Positions 36,972 to 45,291 of a DNA stretch of 64,000 nucleotides are shown here, piece by piece. How positions within the stretch are numbered: the stretch's first letter is position 1; each line of letters begins with the position of its first letter. The position numbers were made by a program, and so were the translations under genes. The stretch is taken from assembly GCA_963818445.1 (NCBI GenBank), contig CAWFSG010000018.1:1-64000 (forward strand), given 5' to 3'. This DNA is from Prado023 sp963818445 (GTDB taxonomy: Bacteria; Actinomycetota; Actinomycetes; S36-B12; CAIYMF01). The notes beneath the pieces are model-generated. The model ran no database searches, was not told where the DNA came from, and was given only the letters and a program-made list of their open reading frames with translations.

Positions 36972-38089
36972 GCGCCGTACCCACCGGCCCGCTCGCGGGG
37001 ATCCGCGTGGCCGACTTCAGCCGCGTGCTCGCCGGGCCGTACGCCACGATGATGCTCGGCGACCTCGGTGCGGAGGTCGTCAAGGTCGAGCGCCCGACAC
37101 GTGGCGACGACACCCGCTCGTGGGAGCCGCCGCGCGCCGCGGACGGCACGTCCACGTACTTCCAGTCGGTCAACCGCAACAAGCGCTCGGTGTGGCTGGA
37201 CCTCGGTGACCCGGCCGATCGCGCCGAGGCACTCGAGCTGGCCACCTCCGCCGACGTGCTCGTCGAGAACCTCGCGCCCGGGACGATGGCGCGCTTCGGC
37301 CTCGGCTACGCCGACATCGCGGCGGTGAACCGCGGCGTGGTCTACGCGTCGATCTCGGGCTTCGGCACGGGGGCCGGCTCGACCATGCCCGGCTACGACC
37401 TGCTCGTGCAGGCGATGGGCGGGCTGATGAGCATCACCGGCCCGACGCCCGACCAGCCCACCAAGGTCGGGGTGGCCCTGGTCGACGTGCTCACCGGCCT
37501 GCACGCCACCGTCGGGATCCTCGCAGCCCTGCAGGAGCGCGCACGCAGCGGAGTCGGCCAGCAGGTCTCGGTGAACCTGCTCAGCTCGACGCTCTCGGCG
37601 CTGGTGAACCAGGCGCAGGCTGTGGTCGGCGCCGGGGTCGTGCCGCGCGCGATGGGCAACGCGCACCCCAGCATCGCCCCCTACGAGACCATGCCGACCG
37701 CCGACGGCGTCCTGGCCCTGGCTGTGGGCAACGACCGCCAGTTCGCGTCCCTGTGCGAGGTCCTCGGACTCGACCTCGCCGGCGATCCGGACTTCGCGAC
37801 CAACCCCGCGCGGGTGGCCAACCGCGAGGCCCTCGCCCGACGACTCAACGAGGTCCTGACCGGGCGCCCGACCGCCCACTGGGTCCGGGCCCTGGCGGCC
37901 GCCGGCGTCCCGGCCGGTCCCGTGAACGACATCCCGGCAGCGCTCGACCTGGCCGCCGCACTCGGACTCGCCCCCGTCGCCCTGGCCGGAGGGGTCCCGA
38001 CGGTGGCCAACCCGATCACGCTGTCCCGGACCCCCGTCGACTACCGACTGGCGCCCCCGAGCGCCCACCCGGGAGCACACCGTGACTGA
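36968..38089 (+). CDS. CaiB/BaiF family CoA-transferase (probable glutarate CoA-transferase)
   Basis: 373 residues. GIRVADFSRVLAGPYATMMLGDLGAEVVKVE is the family N-terminus, with the catalytic Asp region near GYDLLVQAMGGLMSITG. Type III CoA-transferases swap CoA between acids. Coupling to gcdH by ATGA makes glutarate the likely acceptor, with succinyl-CoA the usual donor in the known SUGCT-like enzymes. The substrate is inferred from the operon. Confidence 0.8.
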   Translation: MSAVPTGPLAGIRVADFSRVLAGPYATMMLGDLGAEVVKVERPTRGDDTRSWEPPRAADGTSTYFQSVNRNKRSVWLDLGDPADRAEALELATSADVLVENLAPGTMARFGLGYADIAAVNRGVVYASISGFGTGAGSTMPGYDLLVQAMGGLMSITGPTPDQPTKVGVALVDVLTGLHATVGILAALQERARSGVGQQVSVNLLSSTLSALVNQAQAVVGAGVVPRAMGNAHPSIAPYETMPTADGVLALAVGNDRQFASLCEVLGLDLAGDPDFATNPARVANREALARRLNEVLTGRPTAHWVRALAAAGVPAGPVNDIPAALDLAAALGLAPVALAGGVPTVANPITLSRTPVDYRLAPPSAHPGAHRD

Positions 38090-38777
38090 CTTCCAGCGCC
38101 CGCCCACCGCCCAGGAGGCGGTGCTCGTCGAGGTGCGCGCCCGGATCCTGCGCGGGGACATCGCGCCAGGTGCCCCCGTCCGCCAGGAGGACCTCGCCGC
38201 CTCCCTGGGCGTCAGCCGGGTCCCGGTCCGTGAGGCGCTGCGGATGCTCGAGTCCGAGGGCCACGTCACCTACATCCCGCACCGCGGCTACCGGGTGACC
38301 GAGCTGGACCTCGACGAGCTGGAGGAGATCTACCACCTGCGTGCGCTCATCGAGGATGACCTCGCTCGTCGCGCCCTCGCTGGCCACGGCGCCGAGCACG
38401 TCGCTGCCGTGCGGACCGCGCACGCGCAGCTGGTCGCCGCCGAGCGGGCGAACCCCACCGACCCACCCACCATGGCCGCGGCGAATCGCGCCTTCCACTG
38501 GGCGATCCTGCGCCCCACACCGCGGGCCGAACGGATCCTGACGACGCTGTGGGACGCCTCCGAGGTGTACCGGGCGCGCTGGTTCGCCCACGCGGAGAAC
38601 GTGGCCCGAGGGTCCGAGGAGCACGCGCGCGCCCTGGCCGCTGTCGAGTCCGGCGACGCCGACGCGCTCGTCGCGGTGCTGGTCCAGCACCGTGCAAGTG
38701 CGGTCAGCGCCCTGCGCGCCCAGCTCTCGCGCGGCGCTAGCCCGCCTGACCGGAGTGCTTCAGCAGCAGCGGGGTGA
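38082..38777 (+). CDS. GntR family regulator, FCD (FadR/VanR) subgroup
   Basis: 231 residues from GTG 38082, overlapping the CoA-transferase stop by 8 bp. The winged helix has QEDLAASLGVSRVPVREALRMLESEGHV, a classic GntR recognition region. The rest is an all-helical FCD ligand domain (LEEIYHLRALIEDDLARRAL, NRAFHWAIL). It is the third gene of the gcdH operon and probably represses it through ATTGGATCCAAT at 35742. The ligand is likely glutarate or a CoA ester, by inference. Its 3' end overlaps prpE by 41 bp. Confidence 0.85.
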   Translation: MTDFQRPPTAQEAVLVEVRARILRGDIAPGAPVRQEDLAASLGVSRVPVREALRMLESEGHVTYIPHRGYRVTELDLDELEEIYHLRALIEDDLARRALAGHGAEHVAAVRTAHAQLVAAERANPTDPPTMAAANRAFHWAILRPTPRAERILTTLWDASEVYRARWFAHAENVARGSEEHARALAAVESGDADALVAVLVQHRASAVSALRAQLSRGASPPDRSASAAAG

Positions 38778-40630
38778 GGACCTCCAGGATGCTCGCGTCC
38801 TCGATCGTCGACGGGACCTGCTCGGGCCGCCCGTCGGCGATCCCGCGCATGGTCCTGCGCAGGATCTTCCCCGACCGGGTCTTCGGCAGGCCGGGGACGA
38901 TCACGACCTCCCGGAACGCCGCCACCGGGCCGACATGCTCGCGCACGTCGGCCACGATCTGCCGGGTGAGCTCATCGGGATCGATCTCGACCCCGCCCTT
39001 GAGCACCACGAACGCACGCGGGGACTGGCCCTTGAGGTCGTCTGCCACACCGATCACGGCGCACTCGGCCACGGCCGGATGCGAGGCCACCACCGCCTCC
39101 ATCACGCCCGTCGACAGGCGATGCCCGGCCACGTTGATGACGTCGTCGGTGCGACCCAGGACGTACAGGTAGCCGTCGGGATCGATGTACCCGCCGTCAC
39201 CGGTGGTGTAGTAGCCGGGGAATGCGCTGAGGTAGGACGACACGTACCGCTCGTCGTCGCCCCACAGGGTCGGCAGGGTCCCGGGTGGCAGCGGAAGCCG
39301 GATCACGATGTTGCCCTCGGTGCCCGGCGCGACCTCGTGGCCCTCGCCATCGAGGACGCGCACGTCATATCCCGGGACGGCCACCGATGGCGAGCCCTCC
39401 TTCAGCGGCAGCGGTTCGAGCCCGCGCGGGTTGGCCGCGATCGGCCAGCCCGGTCTCGGTCTGCCACCAGTTGTCCACGACCGGGACCCCGAGGACCCTC
39501 GTCGCCCAGTGGTAGGTGTCCGGATCCAGCCGCTCCCCGGCGAGGAACAGCGTGCGCAGGCTGGAGATGTCGTGCCCGGCGATCAGCGCGCCCTCAGGAT
39601 CCTCGCGTCGGATCGCCCGGATCGCGGTCGGAGCGGTGAACAGCGCCTTCACCCGGTGCTCGGCGATGACCCGCCAGAAGGCCGCGGCATCCGGCGTGCC
39701 GACCGGCTTGCCCTCGTACAGGACCGTCGTGGCTCCCACGATCAGGGGGGCGTAGACGATGTACGAGTGCCCGACGACCCAGCCCACGTCGGAAGCCGCC
39801 CACCAGACGTCGCCGGGGCCGATGTCGTAGACGTTGGCCATGGACCACGCCAATGCCACGGCATGCCCCCCGTTGTCGCGGACGATGCCCTTCGGCCGGC
39901 CCGTCGTGCCGGAGGTGTAGAGGATGTAGAGCGGGTCGGTGGCCGCGACGTCCGTGCACCCCGCGGGCTCGGCGCCGGCAACCATCTGCGCCCAGTCATG
40001 GTCGCGGGGACCCATCTGGGCGAGCAGTTGAGGACGCTGCAGGATGACGCACGCGGTCGGTTGGTGCGTGGCGAGGGCCAGCGCCTCGTCGAGCAGCGGC
40101 TTGTAGGCCACCACCCGGTTCGGCTCGATCCCACAGGACGCGGACAGGATCACCTTCGGCTGGGCATCGTCGATGCGCACGGCGAGCTCGTCAGCGGCGA
40201 ACCCGCCGAACACCACGGAGTGCACCGCCCCGAGACGGGCGCACGCCAGCATGCCGATGACAGCCTCCGGGACCATCGGCATGGAGAGCACCACCCGGTC
40301 ACCGGCGCCCACGCCGAGCCCGGAGAGCACCCCGGCGAACCGCGCTACCTCGTCGAGGAGCTCGGCGTAGGTGAACGTGCGCTGGGTTCCCGTGACGGGG
40401 CTGACGTGGATCAGCGCGGGCCGACCGCCGCGGCCGGACTCGACGTGGCGGTCCAGGGCGTTGAAGCAGGTGTTCAGCCGACCGTCCGGGTACCAGCGGT
40501 GCAGCGGTGCTGCACTGTCGTCACGCACGACAGTCGGCGGGGTGGTCCAGGTGATCGCCTGCGCTGCCGCCCCCCAGAACGCCTGGGGGTCCGCCATGCT
40601 CTGGGCGTGCGCCTGTGCGTACGTGGTCAT
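38737..40630 (-). pseudogene. prpE: Propionyl-CoA synthetase-like acyl-CoA synthetase, one frameshift
   Basis: About 630 residues. The N-terminal segment LNTCFNALDRHVESGRGG with ALIHVSPVTG is typical of PrpE. The ANL core follows: YTSGTTGRPKGIVRDNGGH (P-loop), DVWWAASDVGWVVGHSYIVY and VVDNWWQTETG. The C-terminal part TGDGGYIDPDGYLYVLGRTDDVI and KTRSGKILRR (catalytic Lys) is in another frame. One extra base near 39450 splits them: WWQTETG should continue WPIAANPRGLEPLPLKEG. It activates propionate or acetate to the CoA ester. Start ATG 40630 has GGGAGG before it. Confidence 0.82.
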
Positions 40631-40758
40631 GGAGCCTCCCGGGTCTCGTCGATGTCGGCCCAGTGTGCCCCGCGACCGGGCGCCCGCGGGTGCCACGAGC
40701 ACCTCCCTGCGACGAGCGGGCCCGCGGGTCGACGAACGGGGAGCCTCTCCGCCCGCAT

Positions 40759-40829
40759 CGCAGACCCTCCCATCGCCTACGGACCCTCCCGGTCGATCCG
40801 GGGGCGGGTACCTTCCGGGAGGGTCTGCG
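40759..40829 (-). terminator. Long-loop inverted repeat after rlmN
   Basis: CGCAGACCCTCCC at 40759-40771 pairs exactly with GGGAGGGTCTGCG at 40817-40829. The loop also holds a CCCTCCCGG / CCGGG pairing. It lies between rlmN and prpE, both read leftward, so it probably ends the cdsA-rlmN transcript. Its design resembles the element at 21942-22010. Nothing else is seen in the 221-bp gap. Confidence 0.55.
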
Positions 40830-40851
40830 CGGGGACGGGCGGCTGGGCGGC

Positions 40852-41988
40852 TCAGTCGCGGACTGTGGCCGCCAGCTGGCCGCAGGCGCCGTCGATCTCG
40901 CTGCCGCGGGTGTCGCGGATGGTCGTGGGGATCCCGCGCGCCTCCAGCGCGGCGACGAACGCGCGCTCGACCGCGGGATCCGAGGCCGTCCACTTCGAGC
41001 CGGGCGTCGGGTTCAGCGGGATCGGGTTGACGTGCACCCAGCCCCGGCCCCGGGCATTGAGCAGCTTGCCGAGCAGGTCCGCGCGCCATGCCTGGTCGTT
41101 GATGTCCCGGATCAGCGCGTACTCGATGGAGGCCCGCCGGCCGGTGGCCTGCGTGTACTCGAACGCGGCGTCGATGGCCTCGGCGACCTTCCACTTCGTG
41201 TTGATGGGCACCAGGGTGTCGCGCAGCTCGTCGTCGGGGGCGTGCAGGCTCAGCGCCAGCGTGACGGGCAGCCCCTCGCCGGCGAACGTGCGCATCGCCG
41301 GGACCAGGCCCACGGTCGAGACGGTGATCCCGCGGGCGCTCATCCCCAGGCCATCGGGGGCCGGCGCGATCATGCGGCGGACCGCGCCGACCACGACGTT
41401 GTAGTTGGCCAGGGGCTCCCCCATGCCCATGAAGACCACGTTCGACACCCGGCCGGTCCCGCCCGCGACCTCGCCGCGGGACAGCGCCCGAGAACCGGCG
41501 AGCACCTGCTCGACGACCTCGGCGGTCGACATGTTGCGGGTGAGCCCCGCCTGCCCGGTCGCGCAGAACGGGCAGTTCATCCCGCAGCCGGCCTGCGACG
41601 AGACGCACACCGTGACCCGCTCGCGGCTGTTGCGGGTCGCCGGGTAGCGCATCAGCACCGACTCGACCATGGCCCCGTCGTGCAGCCGCCACACGGACTT
41701 CACCGTGAGGCCGCCGTCGCAGGTGATGTCGCGCACGTTGGTCAGCAGCGGCGGGCACAGGCTCTCGGCCAGGGGCTGGCGCAGCGCCGCGGGGATGTCG
41801 GTCCACTGCGCGGGGTCGTCGACGAGCCGGGCGAACCAGTGGTTGCTCACCTGGTCGGCGCGGAACTTCGGCAGCCCGGCCGCCACCACGGCCTCCCTGC
41901 GCTCCGCCAGGGTCATGTCCGACAGGTGCCGTGGCGGCTTGCCGCGCCGGGGCGCCTCGAGGACCAACAGGCCCGGTGGCTGGCTCAC
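40852..41988 (-). CDS. rlmN: 23S rRNA A2503 / tRNA A37 C2-methyltransferase
   Basis: 378 residues. The radical-SAM motif is CGMNCPFCATGQAGLTRN (CX3CX2C) near residue 134. RSRERVTVCVSSQ-like sequence before it, FMGMGEPLANY and the mechanistic Cys in RDTRGSEIDGACGQL at the C-terminus identify RlmN. The methylation tunes the peptidyl-transferase centre and tRNA. GTG start at 41988, one base after the cdsA stop. Confidence 0.92.
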   Translation of the reverse strand: MSQPPGLLVLEAPRRGKPPRHLSDMTLAERREAVVAAGLPKFRADQVSNHWFARLVDDPAQWTDIPAALRQPLAESLCPPLLTNVRDITCDGGLTVKSVWRLHDGAMVESVLMRYPATRNSRERVTVCVSSQAGCGMNCPFCATGQAGLTRNMSTAEVVEQVLAGSRALSRGEVAGGTGRVSNVVFMGMGEPLANYNVVVGAVRRMIAPAPDGLGMSARGITVSTVGLVPAMRTFAGEGLPVTLALSLHAPDDELRDTLVPINTKWKVAEAIDAAFEYTQATGRRASIEYALIRDINDQAWRADLLGKLLNARGRGWVHVNPIPLNPTPGSKWTASDPAVERAFVAALEARGIPTTIRDTRGSEIDGACGQLAATVRD

Positions 41989-41989
41989 G

Positions 41990-42862
41990 TCAGGCGATCC
42001 CGCCCAGGGTGAGGGCGAACAGCGTGTAGGCGACCACCGTGTTGGGGATCAGGCTGTCGAGGCGGTCCATCACCCCGCCGTGGCCGGGTAGCAGGTTCGA
42101 CATGTCCTTGATGCCCATGTCGCGCTTGATCGCCGACTCGAGGAAGTCTCCGAGTGTCGCTGTGACGGTCATGAGCGCGCCGACGATCGCGCCCTTCCAC
42201 CAGTCGGAGTCCAGCAGGTAGACGAACATCAACGATCCCAGGACAACCTGCAGGGTGACCGATCCGGCGAATCCCTCCCAGGACTTCTTCGGGCTGATTG
42301 TCGGGGCCATGGGGTGCTTGCCGAACAGCACGCCGGCCGCGTACCCACCGATGTCGCTGGCGATCGACAGCACGATGAAGGTGAGCACCCGGTCCGCGCC
42401 GTCGGGGGATGCGGCGATGAGGGCAGCGAACGCGCCCATCAGCGGGGCGTAGGCCAGCACGAAGCCGCTGGCGGTGGCGTCGCGGACGAAGTCGTCGGTG
42501 CCCCGCTCGAAGAGCCGCCACACCAGCGTGAACAGGAACAGCAATCCCATCCCCATGAGCGCCGAGTCCGGGCCGAGCCAGAACCCGAGCACAGGCATCA
42601 GCACCGCTGCGATCAGCAGCGGCGGCTTGGACAGGTGGATGCCCTTGGTCCCGAGCGCGGTTGCGAGCTCGTCGGTGCCCAGGAAGATCGCCACGACGAT
42701 GAGCACGACGAAGAGCCACAGCTGGATGTAGAGCGACGCGAGGGCGATGGCAACCAGGAGCACGCCCACGGCGATCGCCGCGGGCAGGTTGCGCCCAGCC
42801 CGGGACTTGCTCGGCTCAGCCGTGGCTTCCTCGGGTGAGGGTGCGCCTGTCGATCCGCTCAT
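41990..42862 (-). CDS. cdsA: Phosphatidate cytidylyltransferase
   Basis: 290 residues with about eight membrane helices. SDIGGYAAGVLFGKHPMAPTISPKKSWEGFAGS and the closing SAIKRDMGIKDMSNLLPGHGGVMDRLDSL are the CDP-diglyceride synthetase signature with its metal-binding acids. It makes CDP-diacylglycerol for phospholipid synthesis. The start at 42862 follows GAGAGGA; the stretch upstream belongs to the frr end. It lies 13 bp after frr. Confidence 0.9.
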   Translation of the reverse strand: MSGSTGAPSPEEATAEPSKSRAGRNLPAAIAVGVLLVAIALASLYIQLWLFVVLIVVAIFLGTDELATALGTKGIHLSKPPLLIAAVLMPVLGFWLGPDSALMGMGLLFLFTLVWRLFERGTDDFVRDATASGFVLAYAPLMGAFAALIAASPDGADRVLTFIVLSIASDIGGYAAGVLFGKHPMAPTISPKKSWEGFAGSVTLQVVLGSLMFVYLLDSDWWKGAIVGALMTVTATLGDFLESAIKRDMGIKDMSNLLPGHGGVMDRLDSLIPNTVVAYTLFALTLGGIA

Positions 42863-42875
42863 GCGCACCGTCCTC

Positions 42876-43433
42876 TCAGATCTCGAGCAGCTCGGCTTCC
42901 TTGTGCTTGAGCAGGTCCTCGACCATGGCCACATGCTTGGCGGTGAGGTCCTCCAGGGCCTTCTCCGCGCGCCTGACCTCATCCTCGCCGGCGTCGCCGT
43001 CCTTGATCATCTTCTCCAGCCGGTCCTTGGCGTGCCGGCGGATGTTGCGGATCGACACGCGCGAGTCCTCGGCCTTGTGCCGTGCCAGCTTGATGTACTC
43101 CTTGCGCCGCTCCTCGGTGAGGATCGGCAGGACGACGCGGATCACGTTTCCGTCGTCGACCGGGTTCACGCCGAGGTCGGAGTCCCGGATGGCCTTCTCG
43201 ATGCTCTGCATGGAGCTCTTGTCGAAGGGCGAGATGACGATCATCCGCGCCTCGGGCGTCTGGAACGACGCCAGCTGCTGGATCGGGGTCGGCGCGCCGT
43301 AGTAGTCCACCAGGACCTTGCTGAACATCTGGGGGGTCGCCCGACCGGTGCGGATGGTGGCGAAGTCCTCCTTGGCCACGGTGATGGCCTTGTCCATCTT
43401 CTCCTCGGCCTCGAACAGTTCCTCGTCGATCAT
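42876..43433 (-). CDS. frr: Ribosome recycling factor
   Basis: 185 residues, the normal length. TIRTGRATPQMFSKVLVDYYGAPTPIQQLA and the C-terminal SIRNIRRHAKDRLEKM are conserved RRF segments. It splits post-termination ribosomes together with EF-G. It lies between pyrH and cdsA as in most bacteria. Confidence 0.95.
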   Translation of the reverse strand: MIDEELFEAEEKMDKAITVAKEDFATIRTGRATPQMFSKVLVDYYGAPTPIQQLASFQTPEARMIVISPFDKSSMQSIEKAIRDSDLGVNPVDDGNVIRVVLPILTEERRKEYIKLARHKAEDSRVSIRNIRRHAKDRLEKMIKDGDAGEDEVRRAEKALEDLTAKHVAMVEDLLKHKEAELLEI

Positions 43434-43477
43434 CGGGTCTCCTTGTGGTCGTCAGCGTCCAGGTCGAGCGGGGCCGG

Positions 43478-44251
43478 TCAGTCGACCGGCGCGATCAGTG
43501 TGCCGATCCTCTCACCCTGCACCGCCCGGGCGATGTTGCCCGCGACGAGCAGGTTGAACACGATGATCGGCAGCGCGTTGTCCGCGCACAGGGAGATGGC
43601 CGTCGCGTCGGCCACCTTCAGCCCCCGCGCAAGGACCTCGGCATGGTCCAGGTGCTCGAACCGCACGGCGTTGGGGTTCGTCCGGGGGTCGTCGTCGTAC
43701 ACCCCGTCGACCCCCTTGGCCATGAGCACGACCTGCGCGCCGACCTCCAGCGCCCGTTGCGCGGCACACGTGTCGGTGGAGAAGAACGGGACCCCGAGAC
43801 CCGCGCCGAAGATGACCACGCGGCCCTTCTCGAGGTGGCGCACGGCCCGGCGGGGCAGGTAGGGCTCGGCAACCTGGTTCATCGGGATCGCGGTCTGCAC
43901 GCGGGTCTCGATGCCCTCCTTCTCCAGGAAGTCCTGGAGTGCCAGGCAGTTCATGACGGTCCCGAGCATGCCCATGTAGTCCGCGCGGGAGCGGTCCATC
44001 CCGCGCTCGTGGAGCTGGGCGCCACGGAAGTAGTTGCCCCCGCCGATCACGACCGCGACCTGCGTCCCGCCACGCACGACGTCGGCGATCTGGCGCGCGA
44101 TGCTCTGGACCACGTCCGGGTCGACCCCGAGCGCGCCACCCCCGGCGAACGCCTCGCCCGACAGCTTGAGCAGGACCCGGCTCCATCCGTGCTCGGGGGC
44201 TTCAGCCCAACGCTCGAATGTTCCTTCAAGGGTGGGCTGGTCCACGATCAC
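43478..44251 (-). CDS. pyrH: UMP kinase
   Basis: 257 residues. VLLKLSGEAFAG, VVIGGGNYFRGAQL, GTVMNCLAL and KGVDGVYDDDPR are bacterial PyrH motifs. It phosphorylates UMP to UDP. The start is GTG 44251 or GTG 44245; no ATG is present, and the roughly 20 residues before the core are poorly conserved. It follows the tsf terminator, so it probably has its own promoter near 44260. Confidence 0.93.
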   Translation of the reverse strand: MIVDQPTLEGTFERWAEAPEHGWSRVLLKLSGEAFAGGGALGVDPDVVQSIARQIADVVRGGTQVAVVIGGGNYFRGAQLHERGMDRSRADYMGMLGTVMNCLALQDFLEKEGIETRVQTAIPMNQVAEPYLPRRAVRHLEKGRVVIFGAGLGVPFFSTDTCAAQRALEVGAQVVLMAKGVDGVYDDDPRTNPNAVRFEHLDHAEVLARGLKVADATAISLCADNALPIIVFNLLVAGNIARAVQGERIGTLIAPVD

Positions 44252-44280
44252 GTGGCTGATTGTGCCCTACTGCGGATGCA

Positions 44281-44317
44281 CGACGCCCCCGGGAGGTGAT
44301 CCATCCCGGGGGCGTCG
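44281..44317 (-). terminator. tsf terminator hairpin
   Basis: Arms CGACGCCCCCGGGA (44281-44294) and the exact complement (44304-44317) enclose a 9-base loop. It lies 20 bp after the tsf stop and before pyrH. The 14-bp GC-rich stem is the strongest terminator-like element of this half of the window. Confidence 0.85.
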
Positions 44318-44337
44318 AGGTTCGACTGGCGCTGGCG

Positions 44338-45153
44338 TCAGCCGCCGATCTCGATCCGGACGAAGCCGGAGATGTCGGCTCCGTTCTCCGTGGCGTAGGC
44401 CTTCACGTTCTTCTTGCTGTCCTGGACCGAGGACTGCTCGAGCAGGACCCGATCCTTGAAGAACCCGTTGACCCGACCCTCGACGATCTTCGGAAGGGCG
44501 CCCTCGGGCTTGCCCTCCTCACGGGCCGTGGCCTCGGCGATGTGCTTCTCGTGGGCCACGACCTCGGCCGGGACGTCGTCACGGGTGAGGTACTCAGGAC
44601 GCATCGCGGCGATCTGCATGCCGATGGCACGCGCTGTGTCCTCGTTGCCCTCGTAGGCCACGAGCACGCCGACCTGGGGCGGGAGGTCAGCCGAGCGCCG
44701 GTGCATGTAGGTGGCGATGGTCCCCTCGAGCAGCGCGACCCGCCCGAGCTCGAGCTTCTCGCCGATGACCCCGGACATCTCCTGGATGGCGTCGGCCACG
44801 GTCTTGCCGTTCGCCATCTCGGCGCTGGCCAGTGCGTCGCGGTCCTCGGCACCGATCTCGTCGGCCAGGGCGACGACCTCGTCGGCGAAGGCCTGGAAGT
44901 CAGCGTTCTTGGCCACGAAGTCGGTCTCGCAGAGCAGCTCGACCAGCGAGCCCCCCTGCACGGCGACCAGGCCGTTCTTGGTGGTGCGCTCAGCACCACG
45001 CTTGGCGGCCTTGGCGGCCCCGGAGATCCGCAGGATCTCCACCGCGGCGTCGAAGTCGCCATCGGCCTCGGTCAGGGCCTTCTTGCACTCCATCATCCCG
45101 GCGGAGGTGAGGTCGCGGAGCTTCTTGACGTCCGCGGCGGTGATCGCAGCCAT
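44338..45153 (-). CDS. tsf: Translation elongation factor Ts
   Basis: 271 residues. LRDLTSAGMMECKKALTEADGDFDAAVEILR is the N-terminal UBA-like domain and LLCETDFVAKN the central motif that displaces Mg-GDP from EF-Tu. The start is MAAITAADV at 45153; an upstream start nine codons earlier is not needed. It is downstream of rpsB in the usual pair. Confidence 0.95.
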   Translation of the reverse strand: MAAITAADVKKLRDLTSAGMMECKKALTEADGDFDAAVEILRISGAAKAAKRGAERTTKNGLVAVQGGSLVELLCETDFVAKNADFQAFADEVVALADEIGAEDRDALASAEMANGKTVADAIQEMSGVIGEKLELGRVALLEGTIATYMHRRSADLPPQVGVLVAYEGNEDTARAIGMQIAAMRPEYLTRDDVPAEVVAHEKHIAEATAREEGKPEGALPKIVEGRVNGFFKDRVLLEQSSVQDSKKNVKAYATENGADISGFVRIEIGG

Positions 45154-45212
45154 GGGCTGTCCTTTCTCAGGGTGGGGCACGCTGGCCCCGGGTTGAGGGC
45201 GAGCACCGGGCC

Positions 45213-45273
45213 GCCCGTGCGCCTCGGCACGGGCAGGTCCGGTGTCAGCGGCAGCGGTCGGACCGGCTGCCGC
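45213..45273 (-). promoter_or_regulatory. Two hairpins between rpsB and tsf
   Basis: GCCCGTGC / GCACGGGC (45213-45220 and 45227-45234, 6-base loop) is followed by GCGGCAG / CTGCCGC (45248-45254 and 45267-45273). Both are perfect. They lie in the 138-bp rpsB-tsf gap and may partly end or attenuate the transcript, or protect mRNA ends after processing. Confidence 0.5.
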
Positions 45274-45291
45274 GCTGAACGGGGGTGCTGC

